Assembly: GCA_903828455.1 (NCBI GenBank)
Contig: CAIKMJ010000006.1
Span: forward strand, 1-64,000
Source: an uncultured Acidobacteriia bacterium
GTDB lineage: Bacteria > Acidobacteriota > Terriglobia > Bryobacterales > Bryobacteraceae
Direction: 5' to 3'
Length of the DNA stretch: 64,000 nt
Shown here piece after piece: positions 1-7,464 of the stretch. Both the position numbers and the translations under genes were made by a program. The notes under the pieces are model-generated. The model did no database searches. It was not told the origin of the DNA and saw only the letters and a program-made list of their open reading frames with translations. Every line of letters begins with the position of its first letter. The first letter of the stretch is position 1.

Positions 1-1240
1 AGGGCGACGGGCCGGTGCGGGCGGGCGGCGGGGGAGCGGCGTGTCTGGCGGGCGCGGGCGCGGGCGCGGCGTACGATGGCGCGGGCGGCGGGGCGACGGG
101 CGCGGGCGCGGGCTGCGAGCCGAGCGAGGCGAGGGCCTCTTCGATGCCGATGAGTTTGCCGGCCTGGATCATCTTGAGCAGTCCGATCTCGAGATGAAAG
201 CGAGGCTGGAGGGAGAACTGAAGATCTTTGAAGAGGTCGAGCGAGAACTGCAGGTACCGCGTGAGATCTTCCTCGCTGAACTGCGCGGCGATGCCGGCCA
301 TTTCGGCGCGTTCGGAGGGGCTGGCGGTGACGAGGCGCGAATCGGAGCCGGCGATTTTGGTAACGAGAAGATTGCGGATGTAGCGGGAGATTTCGCGCGA
401 GAAGTGCTGCGGGCTGCCGCCGTTGCGTTCGAGTTCATCGACGAGCGAGAGCATGGCTGCGCCGTTCTGCTGGGCGATGGCTGTGGTGACCTGCGCCATG
501 GCGTCGAGCGAGAAGGCGCCGAGCAGGGCGCGGACGGCGGCGGCGTCGAGTTTATTGCCGCAGCAGGCGATGGCCTGATCGAGCGCAGAGAGAGAGTCGC
601 GGACGGAGCCTTCGCCGGCCTGGGCGATGACGGCGAGGGCTTCGTCATCGGCCTCGATGCCTTCGGAGGCGCAGATGTTGCGCATGCGGTCGATGAGGTC
701 GTTGAAATCGACGGAGCGAAAGCTGAAGTGCTGGCAGCGCGAGGCGATGGTGGCCGGGATTTTGTGAGTTTCGGTGGTGCAGAGGATGAAGACGACCCAG
801 GCGGGAGGCTCCTCGATGGTTTTGAGGAGGGCGTTGAAGGCCTCGTTGGTGATTTGGTGGGCTTCGTCGATGATGAAGACTTTGAAGCGGTCGCGGGAGG
901 GCTGGTAGCGGACGTTTTCGCGCAGTTCGCGCATTTCGTTGATGCCGCGATTGGAGGCGGCGTCGATTTCGATGACGTCGACGGAGCCGCCGGCCTGGAT
1001 TTCGGTGCAGGAGGCGCAGGTGCCGCAGGGATGGTCGGTGGGGCCGTTGACGCAGTTGAGGCAGCGGGCGACGATGCGGGCTGTGGTGGTTTTGCCGGTG
1101 CCGCGCTGGCCGGAGAAGATGTAGCCGTGGGCGATGCGGTTCTGGGCGATGGCGTTGCGCAGGGTGGTTTTGATGTGCTCCTGATTAAGCACATCGTCAA
1201 AGGACTGCGGGCGGTATTTGCGCGCGATGACCTGATACAT
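1..1240 (-). CDS. dnaX: DNA polymerase III subunit gamma/tau (3' end beyond window)
   Basis: Clamp-loader ATPase subunit of the replicative polymerase. Translating the minus strand from the ATG at 1240 gives MYQVIARKYRPQSFDDV, the hallmark DnaX N-terminus, followed by a Walker A loop SGQRGTGKTT near residue 38, four zinc-binding cysteines (CLNC...CGTCASC), and a Walker B-type FIIDEAH near residue 120. No stop occurs in frame down to position 1, so the gene is cut by the window edge. The distal part becomes Pro/Ala-rich, as expected for the linker before the tau region. The Shine-Dalgarno site is weak. Other ORFs in this interval (for example 41-1393 plus) are GC-driven shadows. The family assignment is very secure. 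Confidence 0.96.
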   Translation of the reverse strand, partial: MYQVIARKYRPQSFDDVLNQEHIKTTLRNAIAQNRIAHGYIFSGQRGTGKTTTARIVARCLNCVNGPTDHPCGTCASCTEIQAGGSVDVIEIDAASNRGINEMRELRENVRYQPSRDRFKVFIIDEAHQITNEAFNALLKTIEEPPAWVVFILCTTETHKIPATIASRCQHFSFRSVDFNDLIDRMRNICASEGIEADDEALAVIAQAGEGSVRDSLSALDQAIACCGNKLDAAAVRALLGAFSLDAMAQVTTAIAQQNGAAMLSLVDELERNGGSPQHFSREISRYIRNLLVTKIAGSDSRLVTASPSERAEMAGIAAQFSEEDLTRYLQFSLDLFKDLQFSLQPRFHLEIGLLKMIQAGKLIGIEEALASLGSQPAPAPVAPPPAPSYAAPAPAPARHAAPPPPARTGPSP

Positions 1241-1382
1241 GGACGGAACTCTATTATCGCGCGTGGGGTCGCGCATGGGGACGGGTGGAGACGGAGGTTG
1301 GGTGTGCCTGGTGGGCGGGGCGGGTTCGGCGAGGGGCGCCGGGAGGTGGGGTGGGTGGTTTTATCCATATTCGGGGGGCGAT

Positions 1383-2075
1383 TTAGAGGGTGAGGCCGGG
1401 AGGGGCGGCGGCGTTTTTCGCGGCTGAAAAAACGAAGCCAATTGAAGAAGCGGGGCTGTGGGCTTCTTCGCGGGGCAGGTAGATGGGCGAGAGGGTGTCG
1501 ATGAATTCGCCGGGTTTATCGGGGTCGGGGTAGCCGAAGCGGATGACGTCGGGGCGCGGAGGTTTGGCGGCGCGGCCGGGGTTGTTGCTGTCCTTTGAGG
1601 GTTTGGGGTGCTGGAGGCGCTGGAGGGTGTCGAGATCTTTGGCGAGGGTGCGGCTGAGGCGCTGTTCGTAGAGGCTGAGGTTGGTGAGGGCGCGGGAATC
1701 GCGGATGAAGTTTTTGGCCTGGGCGAGGGCGTGGGCGACGGGGTCGTCGGAGTGGACGGCGGGTTCGGCTTCGCTGTCGCCGACGGCGAGGATGTTGACT
1801 TCGAGGGTGGAGATGCGGGCGAGGCGGAACATGACGTCGATGATGCGGGAGGCGAGTTCGTGTTCGAGGTCGGAGGTGGCGTTGAAGCCGGGGAGGAGGC
1901 GGACGAAGTAGGCGTCGAAGGCGTCCTGCTCGGGGCCGGTGCGGAGGGAGGCGAGGCCGGTGATGTTGTGGGTGGTGGCGTTGAGGCGGGAGCGGTCCTT
2001 GCCCTCGGGCGTGCGGGGGCCGGTGGATTTTTGGGCGTTGGCGCGGTTGGCGCGGAGCTGGGCGTCGGAAGGCAT
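1383..2075 (-). CDS. Conserved hypothetical protein (ANRANAQKSTGPRTPEGK family)
   Basis: A 230-residue soluble protein of unknown function. The N-terminus carries RANRANAQKSTGPRTPEGK, which I recognise as the opening of a repetitive small-protein family common in Acidobacteria and some other soil bacteria. A central helical region (residues about 45-150) is followed by a Pro-rich tail. The ATG at 2075 is preceded by AAGGA nine bases upstream, supporting this start over the longer overlapping frame to 2161. No signal peptide or membrane segment is visible. Its upstream DNA (2151-2210) closely resembles DNA upstream of the small gene at 7068-7298. No function is assigned. Confidence 0.75.
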   Translation of the reverse strand: MPSDAQLRANRANAQKSTGPRTPEGKDRSRLNATTHNITGLASLRTGPEQDAFDAYFVRLLPGFNATSDLEHELASRIIDVMFRLARISTLEVNILAVGDSEAEPAVHSDDPVAHALAQAKNFIRDSRALTNLSLYEQRLSRTLAKDLDTLQRLQHPKPSKDSNNPGRAAKPPRPDVIRFGYPDPDKPGEFIDTLSPIYLPREEAHSPASSIGFVFSAAKNAAAPPGLTL

Positions 2076-2150
2076 TTGGGTTTTCCTTTCGTATCGTGCG
2101 TAAATGAGATTGGACGCGGCAGCCCGTGAGGGAATGCGCGTTTCCGGCTA

Positions 2151-2210
2151 CGTTGTAGCACGCGGGGAGGGGGATGGGGGCGGAGTGCGGGCGGTAAGTG
2201 GTTGAGGGGG
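2151..2210 (-). promoter_or_regulatory. Duplicated upstream segment, copy A
   Basis: Read on the minus strand this lies about 75-135 bases upstream of the gene at 1383-2075. It contains CTCAACCACTT, then CATCCCCCTCCCCGC, then TGCTACAAC. The same order of blocks occurs at 7343-7400 upstream of another minus-strand gene, with TGCTATACC in place of TGCTACAAC. The TGCTATACC/TGCTACAAC block could be an extended -10 element. No clear -35 is seen, so the promoter reading is inference. Confidence 0.4.
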
Positions 2211-2249
2211 TTGGAGAAAAAATTGAGTGGAGCGCGTGACCGCTCAGCT

Positions 2250-2329
2250 GGTAGTGTCCGCGATTCTGTGTAAATGCTTTGCGGGTTAATTGGCTACGAT
2301 CTGCTCAGGCGTGAGCGTTTTTTCGGCAT
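2250..2329. mobile_element. Possible insertion-sequence debris
   Basis: Positions 2250-2276 read GGTAGTGTCCGCGATTCTG followed by TGTAAATGC, resembling the terminal inverted repeat of IS256-type elements. Just beyond, the minus strand from an ATG at 2329 reads MPK, then after a one-base frame slip TLTPEQIVA, which resembles the first residues of IS3-family OrfA proteins, ending in a stop. No transposase body or second end is present. This is a fragmentary resemblance only; it fits the accessory character of the next 5 kb. Confidence 0.25.
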
Positions 2330-2362
2330 CTTACCGTTACCGAGTCATCTCTGTCTTACAGT

Positions 2363-2491
2363 CTCTCTGTCGGACTGGTACAGAGATAGCCGGTCAGGTC
2401 AAGAGCCTCAAACGCCGGCCCTTGCCCGCCATCCCGCTGAACCCTTCGCTATACTCTCTTTCGGACTGGTACAGAATATCGGTCTGGTCAG
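2363..2491 (+). repeat. Two 22-bp direct repeats (21/22 match), 91 bp apart
   Basis: Copy 1 is 2363-2384 and copy 2 is 2454-2475; both contain TCGGACTGGTACAGA preceded by CTCTCTGT or CTCTCTTT. After each, a GGTCAGGTCA/GGTCTGGTCA block is also shared. The 91-bp spacing puts the copies in different reading frames of the ORF that runs through them, which argues that this stretch is non-coding and that the WD40-TPR gene starts downstream. It could be an operator or repeat-mediated insertion scar. The rest of 2076-2517 holds no gene I can support. Confidence 0.55.
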
Positions 2492-2580
2492 CCGGGACCG
2501 CTAGAATCGACTCGAACTTGCTAAACGCGACGAAGGTTATCAGTTTTCTGATCAAACACGGCATTGGTGCTCCTGGCCCA

Positions 2581-4863
2581 ATGGCGGAAACGCAAGCCAA
2601 AGTGTACATGAAGCTGCGGCAAGCGAATCCCAGCGCCGCCGAAAAAGAGATCCTTCGAGAAATGTTCGTCCAGCGGGCCAAGATCGCGCTGGCCACTGGT
2701 TCGAAGGAGTTGTTTTACCAGATGGCGACCGACCGCGACTGGGTGGACTCCGTCGTCAAGTCCAACCCCGATCTGCTCTCCATGACCATCTATATCATCT
2801 TGTGCGAGCATCCAGAATTACGAAACCAAGACCCGCGAATGGAGACTGCACTGCTCAGGGCCGGTTTAACCCAAGATGACATTTTCCGAGAAGTGATGAA
2901 GACCGTGGCCGACGCGCTGGACAAACACGCACCGAGTTGGAGAAAACATTACGCTGGCGAGATTGACGACCAAGAAGCTAACCCAGCAGCGCGTCGTGAA
3001 GTCAAAGGTGCGGAGGCGGGTGCCCAGGCTGCCGTGCCTCTTCGTTTTGAAGCTCACGAGAAGAGAATTAATTCTGTACTCTTCTTTCCGGACGGTGCGC
3101 GGCTCATTTCGTGCGGTATTGACGGCAGCCTAAAGCTGTGGGACACAAGCGCGCGGCCGATTATGGAGCTAAAGACGACGGGGCCTATAGAGAGCATCGC
3201 TCTTTCACCGGATGCCTCGCTCGTGGCATGTTCAGTGTCTAATACGGTGGAGTTGTGGGACCTCAAGAATGCTCGGAAGGTAGGGACCTATCACGGGCAC
3301 AAGTTAGAGGTCTATACCGTTGGGTTTCATCCGGCCGGAAAGCATGTCTTTTCAGCTGACGAAGATACTATTCGAGCCTGGGACATCGGTACTGGACGCG
3401 AAGTGCATCGCGTCACGTGTGGCGAAGATTTTTTCACGGCTGTGGCATTCTCATCGGATTATCGTTTTGTCGCCGTTAGTGGTGATAGCTGCACGGTGCG
3501 ATGCTTGGATCTGAAGAGCGGCGAGGAATGGTGTTCCTTGGCTGGCCACAGATCAACGGTTACCAGCATCGCGGTTGCGCGAGACGGGCGATTCTTGCTC
3601 ACTGGCTCACTGGATATGACGAGCCGTCTCTGGGATGCCCAAGGCAGACGTGAGACCCGGCGTTATACAGGTTTTGGCCGCCCGATCGCTTCTGTCGCCT
3701 TTTCTCCTCGGTCTGCCGTTGGGCTCATCGCTGGGGACGGGCTAAACGTATGCCTCTGGGACTTGAACACCGGTAACCCGATTGAACTTCTGACGGGACA
3801 ACGCGCCGGAGTCGCAGCAGCGGCTTTCTCTGCTGATGGGCGGCACGTTGTGTCCGGTGCGTGTGACGGAGGCATTTGCCTCTGGACCGTACCACTCGGA
3901 AATGAACCGGCCGGGTGGGAAGTAGTCAAAACCCAGGACGGGCCTGGCGGACAGCTTAAAGTTCCTACTCGTTCCAGTCCTCGTGCGACACCGGCAGATG
4001 CAATACGGCACTATAACGAAGGCGTGGCACTAATAAACTCGGGACGCCGGGAGGGGGCACTCGAAAAGTTTGACCGTGCCTTGGCGCAGTCACCAGATTT
4101 CGAGGAAGCCTGGTTCAACAAAGGAAACGTCCTTCACGGAATGGGACGATATGAAGAGGCGATACTGTCTTACGATCACGCGCCGAGTAGTTTCCAAGCG
4201 TGGTGCAATAAGGGCCAGGCGCTTCGAGCGCTGGGCCGTTACGAGGCTGCGCTTGGATCGTACGAACACGCATTGCGGCTGAAACCAGACGATAAGATCA
4301 CGTGGCTAAATCGAGGTGTGGCCTTGTTGAAGCTGAAAAGAGATCAGGAGGCTCTGGTTTCCTTCGATCGCGCCATCGTACTGGACCAGGGCTACGCCGA
4401 TGCGTGGGTGAATAAGGCAGGGTTACTCGGCCAGCTTAAGCGCTACGACGAAGCCTATAAGTGTTTTGACCGGGGATTGAGCTTGAATCCTTCCGATTTT
4501 CTCGGTTGGTATAGCAAAGGTAATGTACTCGCAGATCAGATGCGGTTGAGTGAGGCAATACTCTGTTACGAGAAGGCATTGGCTCTAAACGGTAACCTCG
4601 ATCAAGCATGGGTCGAGAAGGGGCTCTGTCTAGGAAAACTCGAGCGTCACGACGACTCTTTAAAGTGCTTCAATATGGCTTTGACCCTGAATTTCCAGAA
4701 CCGGCATGCATGGTTGAACAGGGGTGTCGTCATGGTGGTTCGATTTCGAGATTATCGCAAAGGCCTCATCTGCTTTCAGGAAGCTCACCGCCTGGGGCAC
4801 CCGGACGCTGCCTCAATGATATCCACCTGTCGGCAGAAGATGGATAGCGGCGAGTCGTTCTGA
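2581..4863 (+). CDS. WD40 beta-propeller plus TPR repeat protein
   Basis: A large soluble scaffold-type protein of about 760 residues. An N-terminal helical segment of about 140 residues (begins MAETQAKVYMKLRQANPSA) has no recognised domain. Seven WD40-like repeats follow, ending in LKLWD, VELWD, IRAWD, VRCLD, SRLWD, VCLWD and ICLWT, enough for one propeller. The C-terminal third holds about eight TPRs (repeated A..NKG..L..L.RY.EA..S...AL). The frame is open upstream to 2290, but the repeats at 2363-2491 argue against that start; TTG 2518 is another candidate because the sequence after it (KVISFLIKHGIG) looks protein-like. Base composition is visibly less GC-rich than neighbours, suggesting transfer. 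Partner and role are unknown. Confidence 0.85.
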   Translation: MAETQAKVYMKLRQANPSAAEKEILREMFVQRAKIALATGSKELFYQMATDRDWVDSVVKSNPDLLSMTIYIILCEHPELRNQDPRMETALLRAGLTQDDIFREVMKTVADALDKHAPSWRKHYAGEIDDQEANPAARREVKGAEAGAQAAVPLRFEAHEKRINSVLFFPDGARLISCGIDGSLKLWDTSARPIMELKTTGPIESIALSPDASLVACSVSNTVELWDLKNARKVGTYHGHKLEVYTVGFHPAGKHVFSADEDTIRAWDIGTGREVHRVTCGEDFFTAVAFSSDYRFVAVSGDSCTVRCLDLKSGEEWCSLAGHRSTVTSIAVARDGRFLLTGSLDMTSRLWDAQGRRETRRYTGFGRPIASVAFSPRSAVGLIAGDGLNVCLWDLNTGNPIELLTGQRAGVAAAAFSADGRHVVSGACDGGICLWTVPLGNEPAGWEVVKTQDGPGGQLKVPTRSSPRATPADAIRHYNEGVALINSGRREGALEKFDRALAQSPDFEEAWFNKGNVLHGMGRYEEAILSYDHAPSSFQAWCNKGQALRALGRYEAALGSYEHALRLKPDDKITWLNRGVALLKLKRDQEALVSFDRAIVLDQGYADAWVNKAGLLGQLKRYDEAYKCFDRGLSLNPSDFLGWYSKGNVLADQMRLSEAILCYEKALALNGNLDQAWVEKGLCLGKLERHDDSLKCFNMALTLNFQNRHAWLNRGVVMVVRFRDYRKGLICFQEAHRLGHPDAASMISTCRQKMDSGESF

Positions 4864-4868
4864 GCAAG

Positions 4869-5204
4869 TCAAGTGCGCGGCGGGTAGAGTTGCCGCGCGG
4901 CCTGCAGTCGCTCCTCGGCGGTCGCCAGTTCGCTCGAGCTGAAGAGCTGGTCCTTGTAGTCAAGGGAAAGAATAAGGGCTTCCATTGTGAGGTCCGATCG
5001 TCGCATCTGGGACAAGTGATCGAACCCGTAGCTGAAGAAATCGGCGTCGGGCCTGAGGAGTCGGCGGGCGGCCTCCAGGCCACCGTACTGTTCGATCATT
5101 CGGAAGAAAACTGTTGGTTTGTATCCTCCAGCCTCGCGGACAATTCTGCCATACAGTTCGTGCATTGCATCGTTGAATCGGCGTTCAATGGACAATTCGG
5201 ACAC
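4869..5204 (-). CDS. Conserved hypothetical protein (about 111 aa)
   Basis: A small soluble protein without signal or membrane segment. It begins at a GTG at 5204 and shows an amphipathic helical pattern with FNDAMHELYGRIVREAGGY near the start and a central YGGLEAARRLL motif. I recognise this layout from a widespread family of roughly 100-residue hypothetical proteins (motifs GGLE.AR.LL and LT.EALIL) often found in accessory regions. No function is known to me. The gene converges tail to tail with the WD40-TPR gene, only 5 bases between stops. The Shine-Dalgarno signal is weak, so the start could lie a few codons inside. Confidence 0.7.
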   Translation of the reverse strand: MSELSIERRFNDAMHELYGRIVREAGGYKPTVFFRMIEQYGGLEAARRLLRPDADFFSYGFDHLSQMRRSDLTMEALILSLDYKDQLFSSSELATAEERLQAARQLYPPRT

Positions 5205-5251
5205 GGCTTTTGATTAAGATTTCAGTTTAGCAGCGTAAGATGGTCCCTATC

Positions 5252-5425
5252 ATGGCGTACACCGCCGCCGAAGTGCAGGGCTTCGGGCAGGTACTGGCGG
5301 ACTCGATCCGGACACGCATTCAGAGCGGTCAGAACATATACGATCAGTCGGCCGCGCTGTTGAGACCCGGGCTGGCTGGCCGTCGCCGATACCCGATTTC
5401 TATCTTCAATGTCGTCCCGCTGTAA
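5252..5425 (+). pseudogene. Truncated gene fragment, copy 1 (pair with 6131-6340)
   Basis: The plus frame encodes AYTAAEVQGFGQVLADSI, then RTRIQSGQNIYDQSAA and a GRRRYP block before a stop. The second copy at 6131 encodes PYTAVEMRGFAPALADSI, RTRIQSGPNIYEQSAA and GRRGDP. The two are clearly homologous at both DNA and protein level and in the same orientation. Both stop making sense after about 60 residues, so they look like remnants of a longer gene whose 3' part is gone. The parent family is unknown to me; a phage morphogenesis-type origin is possible but unproven. Confidence 0.5.
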
Positions 5426-5441
5426 CAGGCGGCCGCCCGAC

Positions 5442-5819
5442 TTAGTACTGCGGCGATTCAAGCCGCAAACCGTCGATCATGGCAAAGTGCCTGCGGTTTC
5501 TGCTGACGAGTTGGAAGCCCTTCACAATCGCGGTAGCCGCGATCAATGAATCGAAGGTTCGCAGTCCATCCGATTTCGCATACCGCTTGAGAAGGTCGTA
5601 TGCAAGCTGATCGATGGACGCGTCAATGTGGATCACGGGATACGCCGATACCAGCGAGTCGATGCCAGCGACATCCCGCTTGTCCCTTGCTCCGACAATC
5701 AGTTCGTGAGCGGTGATAATTGAAATCGCGGAATCGTTCAGCGAATCAAGGTAGCTGGCGGCGCTTGCGCTGGCGCGAGACACATCGATCATCACATCGG
5801 TGTCGATCAGGGAGACCAT
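5442..5819 (-). CDS. PIN-domain toxin, VapC-like ribonuclease
   Basis: A 125-residue PIN-domain protein. The expected acidic residues of the Mg2+ site are visible: Asp in LIDTDVMID near residue 8, Glu in THELIVGA near residue 40, Asp in FDSLIAATA near residue 90, and a distal SRNRRHF block. Family members are endoribonucleases that cut tRNA or other RNAs when freed from their antitoxin. The partner gene lies 15 bases upstream on the same strand, giving the usual antitoxin-then-toxin order. The pair sits between two homologous gene fragments (5252 and 6131). Target RNA cannot be inferred. Confidence 0.88.
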   Translation of the reverse strand: MVSLIDTDVMIDVSRASASAASYLDSLNDSAISIITAHELIVGARDKRDVAGIDSLVSAYPVIHIDASIDQLAYDLLKRYAKSDGLRTFDSLIAATAIVKGFQLVSRNRRHFAMIDGLRLESPQY

Positions 5820-5834
5820 TTATTTGAGATCGCG

Positions 5835-6059
5835 CTAGCCGCGAGGATTGTCCCTGAGCCGGTTCACGTAATCGACGCCGTCACCGATGTCGGTGCGGTT
5901 CTTCCACATGCCATAAAACGGAAGATCCTTGATGGAGCGCCGCTTGCCAGCCGGTTCCTGTTCTGCCGGAACGAGGACCTCAACGACTGTCCCCTCTTTC
6001 ATCTGCACGATTTCCAGGGGCCGAAATACACCGTTTTCATATTTTGCGGGGATCAACAT
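5835..6059 (-). CDS. Antitoxin, DUF104/AF2212-like, partner of the PIN toxin
   Basis: A 74-residue protein starting MLIPAKYENGVFRPLEIV, the compact beta-strand signature of DUF104/AF2212-like antitoxins (.A.YENGVFRPLE.....G), followed by a polar tail expected to wrap the PIN toxin. The start at 6059 is chosen over the longer frame to 6113 because AGGAG lies eight bases before this ATG and the family begins here. It is the first gene of a two-gene operon with the PIN toxin. Such antitoxins usually repress their own promoter, but no operator can be pointed to here. Confidence 0.82.
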   Translation of the reverse strand: MLIPAKYENGVFRPLEIVQMKEGTVVEVLVPAEQEPAGKRRSIKDLPFYGMWKNRTDIGDGVDYVNRLRDNPRG

Positions 6060-6130
6060 AGCTACGGCTCCTGTGTGCTCACTGTCTACAACAAGTTTAG
6101 GGGTTTCAGGCAAAAGGTAGCAAGCACCTC

Positions 6131-6340
6131 ATGGCGAGATTCCAAACCGTTCTCAAACGCGCGCGCTTCGTCTATGCGCCGTACACCGCGGTGGAAATGC
6201 GGGGCTTCGCTCCGGCGCTGGCGGACTCGATCCGGACGCGCATTCAGAGCGGGCCAAATATCTATGAGCAGTCGGCTGCGCCGGTGAAACCCGGACGGTC
6301 GGGGCGGCGGGGTGATCCCGATTCGATCTCGGCGCCGTTA
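6131..6340 (+). pseudogene. Truncated gene fragment, copy 2 (pair with 5252-5425)
   Basis: Starts MARFQTVLKRARFVYAPYTA and continues through ADSIRTRIQSG and NIYEQSAAPVKPG, then loses resemblance to a protein where it runs into the antisense of the brnA gene at 6338. The 5' part is more complete than copy 1, which lacks the first 14 or so codons. Orientation and order match copy 1, about 0.9 kb away. The frame stays open to 6739 only because it reads through the antisense of brnA and brnT. Confidence 0.5.
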
Positions 6341-6652
6341 CCCCTGGCTTTCGGCGCGCTGAAGGCCTTCATGGACCAGCATCTTCAAGAGAGTCTGGTA
6401 GCCGATGCCCTTGCGTTCGGCGATGGTGCGGGCGCGGGCAAGGTCGGGCGAGGGCAGGCGCAGCGCGATTTGGACGCTTCCGGCGGGGGCAAGTTTTGCC
6501 AGCAGCCTGGAACCGCGCGGTGCGGCAGTGCTGCGCGCCGCCGTTTGCTGCTTCAGGAAGGCGCGGCCCTCGGGGCCGGACCACCACTTCGCTTCAGCCT
6601 GCTCATCGGCAAATTTCGGAATGGCTATTTTTTTTACTTTGGACTTTTCCAT
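6338..6652 (-). CDS. brnA: BrnA/CopG-type antitoxin
   Basis: A 104-residue protein with an N-terminal toxin-contact segment (KIAIPKFADEQAEAKWW) and a C-terminal ribbon-helix-helix (IALRLPSPDLARARTIAERK, then GIGYQTLLKMLVHEGL). This is the layout of the CopG/BrnA antitoxin family, where the C-terminus binds DNA as a dimer and represses the operon. The gene follows brnT on the same strand with about 19 bases between them, the usual toxin-first order for brnTA. The ATG at 6652 is embedded in a short A-rich stretch. Confidence 0.85.
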   Translation of the reverse strand: MEKSKVKKIAIPKFADEQAEAKWWSGPEGRAFLKQQTAARSTAAPRGSRLLAKLAPAGSVQIALRLPSPDLARARTIAERKGIGYQTLLKMLVHEGLQRAESQG

Positions 6653-6671
6653 TTTGCTTCAACCTGTTCTT

Positions 6672-6947
6672 TCAACCTTCCCGTAAGCGGTGCTCGAGGT
6701 AGTCTCGCTTCTGTCCCGCGTCCAAATCGTAGGCCGTAATGACGCGAATCCGTTCGTGGCGCTCGGTGAAAACGACGGCCAGAAGGCGGAGGGCGGCTGT
6801 TTCGCCGTAGTAGACGTAGCGGGACTCGCCGTCAACGTTCTGTTCGTAAATCAACACCGGACTGAGGGAGAGGGCTTCCTCCACTTCCCCGGCGCTGATT
6901 TTATGGGCCCTGATCTTGCGGAGGTTGTGCCGGTCCCATTCGAACAT
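6672..6947 (-). CDS. brnT: BrnT family toxin (ribonuclease)
   Basis: A 91-residue toxin opening MFEWDRHNLRKIRAHKIS, matching the FEWD..K...N..KH start typical of BrnT, a RelE-fold ribonuclease. Later motifs include YYGETAALRLLAVVFTERHE and RIRVITAYDLDAGQKRDY, the expected RVISAR-like strand and terminal helix. The ATG at 6947 with GGA seven bases upstream is preferred to the TTG at 6968, because the family starts at FEWD. It is the first gene of a two-gene operon with brnA. This is the second complete toxin-antitoxin pair within 1.5 kb. Confidence 0.87.
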   Translation of the reverse strand: MFEWDRHNLRKIRAHKISAGEVEEALSLSPVLIYEQNVDGESRYVYYGETAALRLLAVVFTERHERIRVITAYDLDAGQKRDYLEHRLREG

Positions 6948-7067
6948 GCATTTCCATTGTATATGCAACGCATATGCGGTGGGGGGGGGATACCGGCTGC
7001 GCCCGGGGCGGGGGCAGAATCCGCAATTTATGAGGCAATCCGGGCGGTGGGAGGTGGGGTGCGCGGT

Positions 7068-7298
7068 TCAGGGTCTGGTTTTCGGTGGGGCGGGTTCCAG
7101 GAAGAGGTCGAGGGCGCGGAGCCAGTAATCGGGGGCGGGGTTGGGCGGGGGTTCGTCGAGGCGGCAGTGGGAGCGGAGGACGGGGTCGTAATGGTGGATG
7201 GAGGGGTAGCGTTTGTCGGTTTCTTTGACGGGGCCGCGGTCTTTGCGGTCGGCGGGGAGGGCGCGGGCGTTGCTGGAGAAGTAGCCGGAGATGCTCAT
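7068..7298 (-). CDS. Small hypothetical protein (76 aa)
   Basis: Starts MSISGYFSSNARALPADRKD and ends in a Pro-rich DLFLEPAPPKTRP. There is no signal peptide, membrane helix or recognised domain. The ATG at 7298 has AAGG ten bases upstream. Support for its being real comes from the upstream block at 7343-7400, which matches the region upstream of the conserved hypothetical at 1383-2075. Composition is ordinary for the genome. It could still be a chance frame. Confidence 0.45.
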   Translation of the reverse strand: MSISGYFSSNARALPADRKDRGPVKETDKRYPSIHHYDPVLRSHCRLDEPPPNPAPDYWLRALDLFLEPAPPKTRP

Positions 7299-7342
7299 GG
7301 TGGTTGCCTTTGTTCTGCCTTCTGATTTGTGTCTGCAACCAG

Positions 7343-7400
7343 AGGTATAGCAGGCGGGGAGGGGGATGCGGGTGGGGTGGCGAGGAAAGTGATTGAGGGG
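7343..7400 (-). promoter_or_regulatory. Duplicated upstream segment, copy B
   Basis: On the minus strand this reads CCCCTCAATCACTTTCC, then CATCCCCCTCCCCGC, then TGCTATACC, 45-100 bases upstream of the small gene at 7068-7298. It aligns block by block with 2151-2210. TGCTATACC is a reasonable extended -10 (TGnTATAnn), but no -35 is evident. Confidence 0.4.
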
Positions 7401-7464
7401 AAAGGCGGAAATAAATGCCGAGGTGGCGTGACTGGCGCGGGGCGCTGAGGATGAGAGATTATCA

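Noticed and set aside
2290-2580. N-terminal extension of the WD40-TPR protein to 2290
   Set aside because: The stretch contains nucleotide repeats in two different frames and possible IS debris, with no protein-like character before about 2518.
6131-6739. 202-codon plus-strand ORF as an intact gene
   Set aside because: Only the first 70 or so codons match the sister fragment; the rest is antisense to brnA and brnT.
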